This document shows positions 27,871-36,681 of a stretch of DNA of 64,000 bases, in pieces; within the stretch, counting starts at the first letter, position 1; the number at the start of each line of letters is the position of its first letter. This stretch comes from Chryseobacterium sp. 18061 (lineage in GTDB: Bacteria > Pseudomonadota > Gammaproteobacteria > Enterobacterales > Enterobacteriaceae), in NCBI GenBank assembly GCA_902706205.1, contig CACSKA010000006.1:340640-404639 (forward strand), in the 5' to 3' direction. A program made the translations under genes and the position numbers. The notes under the pieces are model-generated. The model was not told the DNA's origin and did not search any database. It saw nothing but the letters and a program-made list of their open reading frames with translations.

Positions 27871-27916
27871 GTGTCGGTCTGATACGGGTTATCGTCATCA
27901 GGCAGGACAAATCGAA

Positions 27917-29248
27917 TCAGCTTCCCCAGCGACTGCGCAGGTAATTTACCGCCTGCTGAGTCTGCGGCTGATTGAGGTTGTTTTCACGGAACAGAATGGT
28001 GCCCTGAACTTCCGGTAGCGCATCGTTTAAATCGAGCTGTTTTTTCAGCTCAGGCACACCGCCCTGAACGGTCCAGTCTGGCTCATTCTTTGAGGGTTCC
28101 CCAACCTTATAGAGCGCCACACCGATATATAAACGGGTGTGCGTCGGTTTCACCACATCTGCCCACCATTTTGCCAGCACGTCGTAACGAGCCGCATCGC
28201 GAGCGAACGGCCAGTAAACCTGTGGCGCAATGTAATCCAGTAGTCCTTTTTGCACCCATAAACGGGTGTCGGCAAACGATTCGTCATACGCCGCCGCGCC
28301 ACGGGTATCGGACCCCGCCGGATCGTGCGAGCGGTTGCGCCACACACCAGCCGGGCTCACGCCAAACTGAACGTTTGGATTCAGCTGTTTGATAGTCCGT
28401 GACACTTGGGTAATCAGCAGTTCGGTGTTGTGTCGACGCCAGTCGGCCTTCGAGGCATAACCCTGGCCGTAAATGCGGAACGTCTGGCTGTCGTTCAGCG
28501 CAGAACCGGCGGTTTCGGTATAGAAGTAATCATCGAATTGTACGCCGTCAACCGGATAGCGCGACACCACTTCTGCCACGATGCTGGTTATCCAGTCACG
28601 CGCTTCGGGAATGCCCGGATCAATAACATAGCGATCGCCGGAAATACGGATCCAGTCGCGATGCGCTACAAACACGCTGGACGGGTGCATTGACAGCGTG
28701 CGATTCAGTTCTGCCACGGTGCCAGGTTTGGTATTGGTCGTGACGCGATACGGGTTAAACCACGCGTGGACTTTCATTCCGCGTTTGTGCGCTTCATCGA
28801 GCATAAACTGCAGCGGATCGTAGCCCGGATCCTGGCCCACTTTGCCGGTCAGCATATCTGACCATGGCAAAATCTGGGACGGCCAGAGGGCAGTGCCATC
28901 GGGTTTAATCTGGAAGAAGACGGTGTTAATGCCAAGGCTTTGCAGCTTATCCAGCTTATCGGTTAGCGCTTTCTTTTGCAGATTGGCACGGGCCGCTGCA
29001 TCGCTGACGTTAACCGATGACACCGGCGGCCAGTCAAGACGCGAAACGGTGGTCAACCATACGCCGCGCACGGGGTGTTTGTCGGCAGGTCTGTCAGGTA
29101 GCGGATGTTTTGCTACCGGTGGCAGCGGCGTCACCAGTGATTTCGGTTTTTCTGATGTGCAATTAGCAAGCAGAAGTGCACTGGCAATCAGCGCCCCGGT
29201 AATAGTGACTCGTGCAATTATGGAGAGTTTACGTGAGCTGATAATCAT
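27917..29248 (-). CDS. digH: Septal glycosidase DigH (YddW)
   Basis: Glycoside hydrolase-like lipoprotein (443 aa; E. coli 439), which cleaves denuded glycan strands of septal peptidoglycan. The core is nearly identical to E. coli YddW: RLDWPPVSSVNVSD, FFQIKPDGTALWPS and VDGVQFDDYFYTET with the putative catalytic acids. The N-terminal signal ends LLLANC, with Cys30 as the lipidation site. The -1 residue is Asn rather than Gly/Ala/Ser, which is unusual. Acts at the periplasmic face of the outer membrane. Confidence 0.92.
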   Translation of the reverse strand: MIISSRKLSIIARVTITGALIASALLLANCTSEKPKSLVTPLPPVAKHPLPDRPADKHPVRGVWLTTVSRLDWPPVSSVNVSDAAARANLQKKALTDKLDKLQSLGINTVFFQIKPDGTALWPSQILPWSDMLTGKVGQDPGYDPLQFMLDEAHKRGMKVHAWFNPYRVTTNTKPGTVAELNRTLSMHPSSVFVAHRDWIRISGDRYVIDPGIPEARDWITSIVAEVVSRYPVDGVQFDDYFYTETAGSALNDSQTFRIYGQGYASKADWRRHNTELLITQVSRTIKQLNPNVQFGVSPAGVWRNRSHDPAGSDTRGAAAYDESFADTRLWVQKGLLDYIAPQVYWPFARDAARYDVLAKWWADVVKPTHTRLYIGVALYKVGEPSKNEPDWTVQGGVPELKKQLDLNDALPEVQGTILFRENNLNQPQTQQAVNYLRSRWGS

Positions 29249-29354
29249 ATCCCTGTTTTATGCAGGCCTTCACATTAGCGAGACTCATTCTCGTATGATT
29301 CGATTTGTGGAGCAACCCGGAAAGTTTGTGAACGCATCAAAACGCATTCTGCGC

Positions 29355-29693
29355 TCAAGCTTTTTCTGATCGCTCAACTACCTGTGGATAATTTGGGTTG
29401 TTATTCAACCAGTTCTGCGCCATGGCACGTTGTTCATCCGTCACTACGCCGTCGGGTTTGCCGTCGATACCGTAGCGCTGGTATTCACTGGCGAGCGCCA
29501 TCTGATAGGGAATACTACGGGTGTAGCGTTTCAACGCTTTGCCTATCTCAACCCCAGGGAAATCAATATCACGCCGGATAGCGTCGTTGATCAGATCCTG
29601 CATGATGCGGACTTTAAGCGGCTTAGGCCGTTCATGTGCAAAGAGTAATGGCCAACTCTCACGCAGCATCATGGCACGTTGGTTTTTATCCAC
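29355..29693 (-). CDS. Small ProQ/FinO-domain RNA-binding protein
   Basis: A 112-aa protein that is nearly all FinO domain: RPKPLKVRIMQDLINDAI, then GKALKRYTRSIPY and RYGIDGKPDGVVTDEQR align with E. coli ProQ's ARPLKIGIFQDLVD, SALRLYTSSWRY and RVDLDGNPCGEL. There is no C-terminal Tudor-like domain. Such minimal proteins (for example FopA, RocC) bind structured RNAs and sRNAs. The GTG start at 29693 has GGGG upstream; a TTG at 29738 would start inside a promoter-like region and an ATG lies at 29672 or 29669. It is separated from digH by 106 bp and points the same way. Confidence 0.82.
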   Translation of the reverse strand: MDKNQRAMMLRESWPLLFAHERPKPLKVRIMQDLINDAIRRDIDFPGVEIGKALKRYTRSIPYQMALASEYQRYGIDGKPDGVVTDEQRAMAQNWLNNNPNYPQVVERSEKA

Positions 29694-29791
29694 GGTAATA
29701 CCCCAAAGGTATCTGGTTTTTTTATGAGTATAAAACAAAGATATGTCAGGCGTAGGAAACGGGCAGGGACTACTTTTGGTTGTTATTTTGG

Positions 29792-30106
29792 CTATTGCGC
29801 AGAATTGTTTTGGATAGACTGAAGTAGCGTATCCAGTAAGCCGGGGAAACGCGCATCTAAATCGTCGCGGCGCAGGGAAATTCTATTCTCCCGCCCCTGA
29901 GGGCGTTGCCAGATAACGCCACTGTCACGCAAAACGCGCCAGTGATGCGTCATGGTTGACTTCGCCACGTCCTGCCGCAGCGCGCCGCAGCTCAGTTCAC
30001 TGCCATCCGCAAGCGCTTTTACTATCTCCAGACGCAATGCATTCCCTAATGCAAAAAGGACATTTTCCAGGCGAATCTGTTCACGTTCCGGATGATTGGC
30101 GATCAT
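29792..30106 (-). CDS. ArsR-family transcriptional regulator
   Basis: A 104-aa winged-helix protein. The recognition helix segment AKSTMTHHWRVLRDSGVI and the preceding ALGNALRLEIVKALADG are typical of ArsR regulators. No CxC metal-binding pair is present, so it is probably not a metal sensor. It is divergent from the extra fusA gene with a 221-bp gap containing a small palindrome, so it likely represses that gene and itself. Confidence 0.85.
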   Translation of the reverse strand: MIANHPEREQIRLENVLFALGNALRLEIVKALADGSELSCGALRQDVAKSTMTHHWRVLRDSGVIWQRPQGRENRISLRRDDLDARFPGLLDTLLQSIQNNSAQ

Positions 30107-30240
30107 ACTGTTCCTGTATTTACCGGTGAATGTGCGGAAGCGAGAGGGCGCTAATATACCGAAAGCCCTCGCTGAACGCTACGCATCGCGGTTGGTGTTT
30201 CACCGATTGCTGCTATAGCTAATATAGTTCGAATATACTC

Positions 30241-30252
30241 GTACAGTTGTAC
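30241..30252. promoter_or_regulatory. Palindrome in the ArsR-fusA2 gap
   Basis: GTACA, 2-bp spacer, TGTAC sits 76 bp before the fusA2 ATG in an AT-rich stretch with several TATA-like elements. It is the only clear symmetric site in the gap and is offered as the ArsR operator. Confidence 0.45.
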
Positions 30253-30327
30253 TATTATAGATGCCGTTACATAACCCGCGGTCAATTCCGGCCGCGGATT
30301 GACAGTCAACAGACTTAAGGACGCATC

Positions 30328-32430
30328 ATGCCTCGACCCATCCCCCTCGAACGTTACCGCAACATCGGCATCTCCGCGCATATCGATGCCGGTAAAACCA
30401 CCACCACCGAGCGCATTCTGTTTTACACCGGAATGAGCCACAAACTGGGTGAAGTGCACGATGGCGCGGCAACGACGGACTGGATGGCGCAGGAGCAGGA
30501 GCGCGGTATTACCATCACCTCTGCCGCCGTGAGTGCCTTCTGGTCCGGAATGGATCGTGATTTTGAGCCGCATCGGGTCAACATAATCGACACCCCTGGT
30601 CACGTGGATTTCACTATTGAAGTTGAACGTTCCATGCGTGTGCTCGACGGCGCGGTGATGGTGTATGACTCGGTCGGCGGTGTGCAGCCGCAGTCCGAAA
30701 CCGTGTGGCGTCAGGCCAACAAATACCAGGTGCCGAGGCTGGCTTTCGTCAACAAGATGGACCGACAGGGCGCTGACTTTTTCCGCGTCGTGCAGATGAT
30801 GAAAGACCGCCTGAAAGCGAATCCGGTACCGATTGTCATTCCAGTTGGTGCGGAAGAACACTTTTCCGGCGTGGTTGATCTCATCAAAATGCGGGCGATC
30901 CACTGGGATGACGAAACCCAGGGCATGACCTTCAGCTACGGCCCGGTTCCGGTGGATTTACTGGAAATAGCACAGGAATGGCGTGAGAAAATGGTGGCCG
31001 CAGCCGCAGAGGCCAACGATGCGCTGATGGATAAGTATCTGGAAACGGGCAGCCTCGACGAAGCCGATATTATCGCCGGGCTGCGTCAGCGTACGATTGC
31101 CGGTGACATCCAGCCGATGCTGTGCGGCAGCGCCTTTAAAAACAAAGGGGTGCAGCGGATGCTCGATGCGGTGGTGGAGCTTATGCCGTCGCCACTGGAC
31201 GTTCCGGCCATTGACGGGATTGATGAACAGGGCCAGCCGGCGGAACGACATCCGAGCGATGACGAACCGTTTTCGGCGCTGGCGTTTAAACTGATGACCG
31301 ATCCGTACGTTGGCCAGCTGACTTTTATTCGCGTTTATTCGGGCGTATTGAGAAAAGGCGACGCCGTGTATAACCCGGTTAAAGGCAAGAAAGAGCGTAT
31401 TGGCCGTATCGTATTAATGCATGCGAATGACCGGCATGAAGTGGATGAACTGCGCGCCGGGGATATCGCCGCCTGCGTGGGGCTAAAAGATGTAACCACC
31501 GGGGACACGCTGACGGATCCGGACCACATTATCACGCTGGAACGAATGGAGTTTCCGGAGCCGGTGATTTCTCTGGCGATTGAACCGAAAACCAAGGCCG
31601 ATCAGGAGAAAATGGGCATTGCGCTGCAGCGTCTGGCGGCTGAAGATCCGTCGTTCCGCTTGCACACGGATGAAGAATCCGGGCAGACGATTATTTCTGG
31701 CATGGGTGAATTGCATCTGGAGATCATCGTCGACCGTATGAAACGCGAGTTTGGCGTGGATGCGAATATCGGACGGCCGCAGGTCACATACCGGGAAACG
31801 ATCCGCAAACCGGTGAAGGAGATCGAAGGCAAGTTTGTGCGCCAGTCCGGAGGGAAAGGTCAGTATGGTCATGTGGTGCTGAGCTTTGAGCCGCAAGAGC
31901 CTGGTAGCGGATTCAAATTCGAAGACGCGACCAAAGGCGGCGTGGTTCCGCGCGAATACATTCCTTCGGTGGAGAAAGGTCTACGCGAAGCGATGAACAG
32001 TGGCGTGCTGGCCGGGTATCCGGTGGTGGATGTGAAAGCGACGCTGACATTTGGTTCATATCATGACGTCGACTCGTCAGAACTGGCGTTCCGCATGGCG
32101 GCAATTTTTGGTTTCAAAGAGGGCTTTCGTAAAGCAGATCCGGCAATTCTGGAGCCCATAATGCACGTTGAAGTAGAAACGCCGGAAGACTATGCCGGGA
32201 ATATCATGGGCGATTTGTCGTCACGTCGAGGGATGGTGCAGGGCATGGAGGAACGATTCGGCAGCCAAATTATTCGCGCCGATGTACCGCTGGCGGAGAT
32301 GTTCGGTTATTCCACCACCCTACGATCGATGTCTCAGGGCCGAGCCACGTACAGCATGGAGTTTCATCATTATGCCGAAGCACCGCGCAACGTAGCGGAT
32401 GACATCATCGCCAAACGTGCCAAAGCATAA
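30328..32430 (+). CDS. Second elongation factor G paralog
   Basis: Full-length translational GTPase (700 aa). G1 [10 protein letters not shown]2 [10 protein letters not shown]3 DTPGH, G4 NKMD and G5 GSAFK are all intact, and domain IV keeps [20 protein letters not shown]. The housekeeping fusA lies in the rpsL-rpsG-tufA operon; here the neighbours are an ArsR regulator and a VF530 gene, so it is an extra copy. It starts [20 protein letters not shown], unlike the E. coli fusA start, and was likely acquired or duplicated long ago. Possible roles are translation under stress or tolerance of an EF-G inhibitor; neither is proven. Confidence 0.9.
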   Translation: MPRPIPLERYRNIGISAHIDAGKTTTTERILFYTGMSHKLGEVHDGAATTDWMAQEQERGITITSAAVSAFWSGMDRDFEPHRVNIIDTPGHVDFTIEVERSMRVLDGAVMVYDSVGGVQPQSETVWRQANKYQVPRLAFVNKMDRQGADFFRVVQMMKDRLKANPVPIVIPVGAEEHFSGVVDLIKMRAIHWDDETQGMTFSYGPVPVDLLEIAQEWREKMVAAAAEANDALMDKYLETGSLDEADIIAGLRQRTIAGDIQPMLCGSAFKNKGVQRMLDAVVELMPSPLDVPAIDGIDEQGQPAERHPSDDEPFSALAFKLMTDPYVGQLTFIRVYSGVLRKGDAVYNPVKGKKERIGRIVLMHANDRHEVDELRAGDIAACVGLKDVTTGDTLTDPDHIITLERMEFPEPVISLAIEPKTKADQEKMGIALQRLAAEDPSFRLHTDEESGQTIISGMGELHLEIIVDRMKREFGVDANIGRPQVTYRETIRKPVKEIEGKFVRQSGGKGQYGHVVLSFEPQEPGSGFKFEDATKGGVVPREYIPSVEKGLREAMNSGVLAGYPVVDVKATLTFGSYHDVDSSELAFRMAAIFGFKEGFRKADPAILEPIMHVEVETPEDYAGNIMGDLSSRRGMVQGMEERFGSQIIRADVPLAEMFGYSTTLRSMSQGRATYSMEFHHYAEAPRNVADDIIAKRAKA

Positions 32431-32443
32431 AAGGTAATACCTG

Positions 32444-32479
32444 ACGGGAGTGTTCTTGATTGAGCGCTCCCGTTTTTTT
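32444..32479 (+). terminator. Intrinsic terminator of fusA2
   Basis: Stem ACGGGAG with its complement (32444-32450 and 32467-32473) and a 16-nt loop, followed by seven T, 14 bp past the stop codon. Confidence 0.85.
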
Positions 32480-32571
32480 ACCTGATGCCTGTGCCGCGCT
32501 CCCCGTAGGTTGCACATGGCTTTTGGAGCCAGTATGGTGTGCGCAATTTCACAAGAATCGCAGGACATATT

Positions 32572-32856
32572 ATGACCAATGCGCCCTCAAAAGATCCGCT
32601 GCACGGCGTCACACTCGAAGCACTACTCAACACGCTGGTGAATAAATACGGCTGGCCCGAACTGGCGAAAAGAATCAAAATTAACTGTTTCAAAAGCGAT
32701 CCGAGCATAAAGTCGAGCCTGAAATTCCTGCGTCGTACGCCGTGGGCACGCAAAGAAGTTGAAGACTTGTACATTGATTACCTTCACGACGAGCAAGAGA
32801 ACATCGATGATGAAAGCCCATGGGCAAACTGGCAGGGTAAAAAGCCGCAGGACTAA
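32572..32856 (+). CDS. VF530-family DNA-binding protein
   Basis: Small protein (94 aa) of the VF530/DUF2132 family: [20 protein letters not shown] and [20 protein letters not shown] are the family core, named after Vibrio fischeri VF530, whose structure suggested a DNA-binding fold related to SAP-like motifs. The start at 32572 has AGGA upstream; a GTG at 32539 would only add non-conserved residues. Cellular role unknown. It is transcribed separately from fusA2 because a strong terminator lies between. Confidence 0.88.
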   Translation: MTNAPSKDPLHGVTLEALLNTLVNKYGWPELAKRIKINCFKSDPSIKSSLKFLRRTPWARKEVEDLYIDYLHDEQENIDDESPWANWQGKKPQD

Positions 32857-33050
32857 TTATGGCGCAATGTTATTTTTCGCCTGACTATAAAGAAAGTAAG
32901 CATCTTTAATTAACGTCCATGACAATATAGAAAACACATCATGCGGTTGATTTATGTAAAGGGCGTATTTTTTCGCCTTATGCCAAAGATAAGTCATGCA
33001 TAATGAGCAACGTTTTTTCGATGCAAAGAATTGGGCCTGAAGATGAAAAC

Positions 33051-33071
33051 AGAACACCAGACTGGTGTTCT
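33051..33071 (-). terminator. Hairpin after the zinc-ribbon gene
   Basis: On the minus strand a perfect 10-bp stem (AGAACACCAG and its complement) with a 1-nt nominal loop is followed by GTTTTC, 18 bp past the stop of the small gene ending at 33089. The 194 bp further on to the VF530 gene show nothing. Confidence 0.7.
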
Positions 33072-33088
33072 GAATGCGGTGCGAGAGA

Positions 33089-33253
33089 TTAGCGCGACGC
33101 GACAAACAGGGATTTGCATCCCGGACACAGCATTGCCTGTTTGAGTCGTATTTTTGAGGCAGCCTGCGTTGATTTAAAACCACAATTGGGGCAGGTGACC
33201 GTCGTCGTTGACGCACCACCAATGAGCTTCATTGCGTAGTCGAGAAAAGACAT
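33089..33253 (-). CDS. Zinc-ribbon microprotein, YnfU-like
   Basis: A 54-aa protein starting MSFLDYAMKLIGGAS with two CxxC pairs (Cys21/Cys24 in CPNCG and Cys43/Cys46 in CPGC), the layout of a zinc ribbon. The segment ASKIRLKQAMLCPGC resembles the YnfU family of enterobacterial small proteins. GAAGAG lies upstream of the ATG. Its function is unknown; the fold suggests nucleic-acid or protein binding. A well-formed terminator follows, supporting expression as a separate unit. Confidence 0.8.
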   Translation of the reverse strand: MSFLDYAMKLIGGASTTTVTCPNCGFKSTQAASKIRLKQAMLCPGCKSLFVASR

Positions 33254-33425
33254 GATGATTAACTCTTCAATGAACGGACCTCACCATAGCACGAAGGGGC
33301 AAAAGAGTATGTGTATTCCATCGGAAATCATGGGATACGTGAGGTCGATTCAATAGCGCTTTGATTAAACAATATCGCATAACTGCTGAGATGAAATAGG
33401 GACGCCTGCACGCCCCTGTTCTGGC

Positions 33426-34787
33426 TTACTCAAATAACCGAAGATGTAGCGCAGCAATCGCGTCATTGGCGACATCATCTGGCAGCAGGAAACACAAATT
33501 GTCATTGGCTGCGCCATGGAAAATCATTCGCACGCAATACTCTTCTGACTCCATAAAGGCATCCCGGCATACGCCAGGACTACGATGGAGTTGATTACCA
33601 ATCACCGTAACCAAAGCCAGACCGGTTTCAATTTCAACCCGGCAATGAGAAGAGAGTGCGGTAAGTAGCGCGGTGGTCAACGTGTCATCGTCTCCGGACG
33701 TGCAGCCCGTGCCGTTCAGAGCCATCGCGATGCCTCTTTCGCTGGTGGTGATCAACTCCACATCAACCTGATGCTCTGCCAGAATGGCAAAAATGTCGGC
33801 AAAAAATGCATATGCCGGTCGCGCGTGCAGGCTGTGTAATCTCAGCAGCGTCTGTTTACGACGAACAGCAATGGCGCGATATTGCGGGGGTTTGTCTGTC
33901 TCGCGCTGAACCAGCGTTCCACCGGCAGCGGTATTTTTGCTGGAACCGACAAATACCGGGATGTTTTTGCGCATTGCCGGTAACAGGGTCGCCGGATGAA
34001 GCACCTTCGCACCAAAAGCGGCCATATTGCTGGCTTCGGCAAAAGAGATATGATCGATGCGCTGCGCCTGCGCCACAATGCGCGGATCGGTGGTGTAGAT
34101 CCCGGCGACATCAGTCCAGATATCGACTCGCGCGGCGTGCAATGCTTCCCCAAGCAGGGAGGCGGTGTAGTCGCTGCCGCCCCGGCCAAGCGTCGTCGTA
34201 TGCCCATTTTCATCACTGCCGATAAATCCTTGAGTGATTACTATCGCCTGTTCAAGGCGTGGGCGTAGACGGGCTTCAGCCAGTGTTTCCACATCGCTGA
34301 GCTGGGGTTCGGCACAGCCGTAAAGGTTGTTTGTTCGAATGACTTTACGTGCATCAAACCATTCAACCCTGGCTTCACGTTCACGAAGCACCTCCGCAAA
34401 AAGCAGGCTAGACATCAACTCGCCATGGCTGACCAGGTCATCACTCAGTGCAGCGGACGGCGATGTTGATGCCATTTCTGCAAGACGAGTAACATTTTCA
34501 AGGAGTTGATCGATTTCCTTGCCAATGACCGACGGCGATTTCAAACGGGAAATAATGTTGTGCTGGAGCGCACGAAGGGTATCAATTTTATCCATTCGAT
34601 CGTGTCTTTCTAGCCCTTCAGAAAGTTCGACTAATAGATTTGTAACGCCTGCGGAGGCAGATAAAACGACCAGACGAACGTGGTCATCTGCAAGAACAAT
34701 ACCGGCACTACGATGCATAGAGTCGAAGTCAGCAACGCTGGTACCGCCAAATTTGGCAATGACGAATTGTGGATAAACGCGTGTCAT
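33426..34787 (-). CDS. LysC-type aspartokinase paralog beside dat-ddc
   Basis: Monofunctional aspartate kinase (453 aa), phosphorylating aspartate. The kinase domain is intact (KFGGTSVADFDS, TTTLGRGGSDYTA, VDIWTDVAGIYTTDPR). Two ACT-type segments follow. Aligned with E. coli LysC (offset +4, no gaps up to there), the lysine contacts differ: Met318 to Ala, Ser321 to Ala, Leu325 to Phe and Asp340 to Glu. Divergent from dat and ddc, it probably supplies aspartyl phosphate for diaminobutyrate synthesis free of lysine feedback. No lysine-riboswitch-like leader is evident. Confidence 0.85.
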   Translation of the reverse strand: MTRVYPQFVIAKFGGTSVADFDSMHRSAGIVLADDHVRLVVLSASAGVTNLLVELSEGLERHDRMDKIDTLRALQHNIISRLKSPSVIGKEIDQLLENVTRLAEMASTSPSAALSDDLVSHGELMSSLLFAEVLREREARVEWFDARKVIRTNNLYGCAEPQLSDVETLAEARLRPRLEQAIVITQGFIGSDENGHTTTLGRGGSDYTASLLGEALHAARVDIWTDVAGIYTTDPRIVAQAQRIDHISFAEASNMAAFGAKVLHPATLLPAMRKNIPVFVGSSKNTAAGGTLVQRETDKPPQYRAIAVRRKQTLLRLHSLHARPAYAFFADIFAILAEHQVDVELITTSERGIAMALNGTGCTSGDDDTLTTALLTALSSHCRVEIETGLALVTVIGNQLHRSPGVCRDAFMESEEYCVRMIFHGAANDNLCFLLPDDVANDAIAALHLRLFE

Positions 34788-35281
34788 AACACTCTCATAT
34801 CAGGGCGCCATAAAAAGATGGCAAGAAACTTTCATTCTCGGCATAAGGGAAGCACGCTTCACCTTACGAAATGTTCGCCCGCGAACACTTCTGTTTAGTT
34901 TTTTATTTACGGATGCCGTAAATAAGCGCGACATAGTAAGTGATTTATCTTTAGGGATCGATGTTTTATTTTGCTTAAGAAATAAATCAATGAAAATAAT
35001 GCCTTATGGGATGATCCTTGCATCATTAACAAAAAATTAGCATAAGGAAGGAGCAAGCCATAAGAAAACGATGTGTTTCATGACATTGCAAACAGTCACA
35101 AATGTCAGCACGCAACCAAGGGAGTTTCTTTTACTGATTGATTTAAAAGAGAAATTTGTAAATTAAAAAAATGATTGAGTCCTTATTTAAAAAAACATAT
35201 ATTAGCCGCGTTTTTTACAGGCAATTCTTTTAACCTTTAACTCAATCCGGTGTTAATAATACCCGTGGTTGTAGGAGTGAT
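34788..35281. promoter_or_regulatory. Divergent control region, aspartokinase/dat
   Basis: This 494-bp gap is AT-rich and holds two perfect inverted repeats: 34872-34887 (TGTTCGC, 2-bp spacer, complement) and 34903-34925 (10-bp arms TTATTTACGG around ATG). Both lie in the aspartokinase leader, 85-138 bp from its start. Closer to dat are T- and A-runs and a ribosome site (GTAGGAGTG) directly before its ATG. One or more of the LysR proteins encoded after ddc may act here. Confidence 0.5.
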
Positions 35282-36667
35282 ATGATGACGGATAAAGTCC
35301 GTATTGATACTTTAAGTGCTCATTCATTACCTCAAAGCAATGATACCTTCCTCGCAAGACAAGCCGAGTTTGAATCTAACGTCAGAAGTTATCCACGTAA
35401 GCTGCCCTTGGCGATTGCCAAAGCGCAGGGCGTATGGATAACCGACGTTGAAAATAATCAATATCTTGATTGTCTGGCAGGCGCCGGAACGTTGGCGCTG
35501 GGTCATAATCATCCTGACGTGCTGCAAAGCATTCAAAGTGTCATCAGCAGCGGCTTACCGTTACATACGCTGGATCTGACTACTCCTCTGAAAGATGAAT
35601 TTTCATCTTATTTACTCTCTTTATTACCGGGTCAGGGAAAAGAATATTGCCTGCAATTCACCGGACCATCAGGCGCGGATGCAGTTGAAGCCGCGCTTAA
35701 ACTGGCGAAAAAAGTTACCGGCCGTTCAGGCATCATAAGCTTCTCCGGCGCCTATCACGGGATGACGCACGGTGCGCTCTCCGTAACCGGAAACCTTTCA
35801 CCAAAAGAAGCCGTCAGCAACATGATGCCGGAAGTGCAGTTTATGCCTTATCCACATCTGTACCGCTGCCCGCTAGGTATTGGCGGTGACGCTGGCGTTA
35901 AAGCGCTGACCTACTATTTCGAAAACCTGATCAACGACGTGGAAAGCGGCGTTCGCAAACCAGCGGCGGTGATCCTTGAAGCGGTTCAGGGTGAGGGCGG
36001 TGTTAACCCGGCCCCGGTTGAGTGGTTGCAACGCATCCGTAAAGTCACGCAGGAGCATGGCATTCTGCTGATCCTCGACGAAGTCCAGGCTGGTTTCTGC
36101 CGCACCGGAAAACTGTTCGCCTTTGAGCACGCCGGAATCGAGCCTGACATCATCGTAATGTCTAAAGCTGTTGGCGGCGGTCTGCCGCTGGCCGTACTGG
36201 GCATCAAAAAACAGTTCGACGCATGGGCGCCAGGCCACCATACCGGGACATTCCGCGGTAACCAGCTGGCGATGGCTACCGGCCTGACCACGCTTAAAAT
36301 CCTTAAAGATAAGTCAGTTGCCGATAAAGTTACCGCCCAGGGCGAGTGGCTGAAGGGTAAACTGGCTGACCTGCAAAAACGTTACCCGGTTATCGGTCAC
36401 GTACGCGGTCTGGGCCTGATGATCGGCATTGAAATCGTGAAGCCGGATGAAGCGCAGGATCACATGGGATGCTACCCGGCGGATGGCGAACTTTCTGCAT
36501 TGTTGCAGAAAAAATGCTTTGAATCCGGTCTGATTTTGGAGCGCGGTGGTCGTCATGGTTGCGTCCTGCGCCTGCTGCCATCTCTGCTGATCACAGATGA
36601 AGAGCTGGGAATCTTCCTCGATAAATTTGAAAATGCCTTGCTGGGCGCTGGCATTAAGCCAGTTTAA
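35282..36667 (+). CDS. dat: L-2,4-diaminobutyrate:2-oxoglutarate aminotransferase
   Basis: Class-III PLP aminotransferase (461 aa) forming L-2,4-diaminobutyrate from aspartate semialdehyde with glutamate as donor. The family core is present: [34 protein letters not shown], and [17 protein letters not shown] with the PLP-binding lysine. Length matches Dat of Acinetobacter and Enterobacter. Two adjacent ATGs (35282, 35285) are possible starts after GTAGGAGTG. It is 14 bp before ddc, so one operon. Confidence 0.92.
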   Translation: MMTDKVRIDTLSAHSLPQSNDTFLARQAEFESNVRSYPRKLPLAIAKAQGVWITDVENNQYLDCLAGAGTLALGHNHPDVLQSIQSVISSGLPLHTLDLTTPLKDEFSSYLLSLLPGQGKEYCLQFTGPSGADAVEAALKLAKKVTGRSGIISFSGAYHGMTHGALSVTGNLSPKEAVSNMMPEVQFMPYPHLYRCPLGIGGDAGVKALTYYFENLINDVESGVRKPAAVILEAVQGEGGVNPAPVEWLQRIRKVTQEHGILLILDEVQAGFCRTGKLFAFEHAGIEPDIIVMSKAVGGGLPLAVLGIKKQFDAWAPGHHTGTFRGNQLAMATGLTTLKILKDKSVADKVTAQGEWLKGKLADLQKRYPVIGHVRGLGLMIGIEIVKPDEAQDHMGCYPADGELSALLQKKCFESGLILERGGRHGCVLRLLPSLLITDEELGIFLDKFENALLGAGIKPV

Positions 36668-36681
36668 TCGGAGCTAACTCA

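Noticed and set aside
30328..32430. Housekeeping fusA
   Set aside because: No rpsL, rpsG or tufA nearby and an N-terminus unlike E. coli EF-G; treated as an extra paralog.
34788..35033. Lysine riboswitch before the LysC paralog
   Set aside because: The leader lacks the long multi-helix layout and conserved junction expected; only short palindromes are seen.
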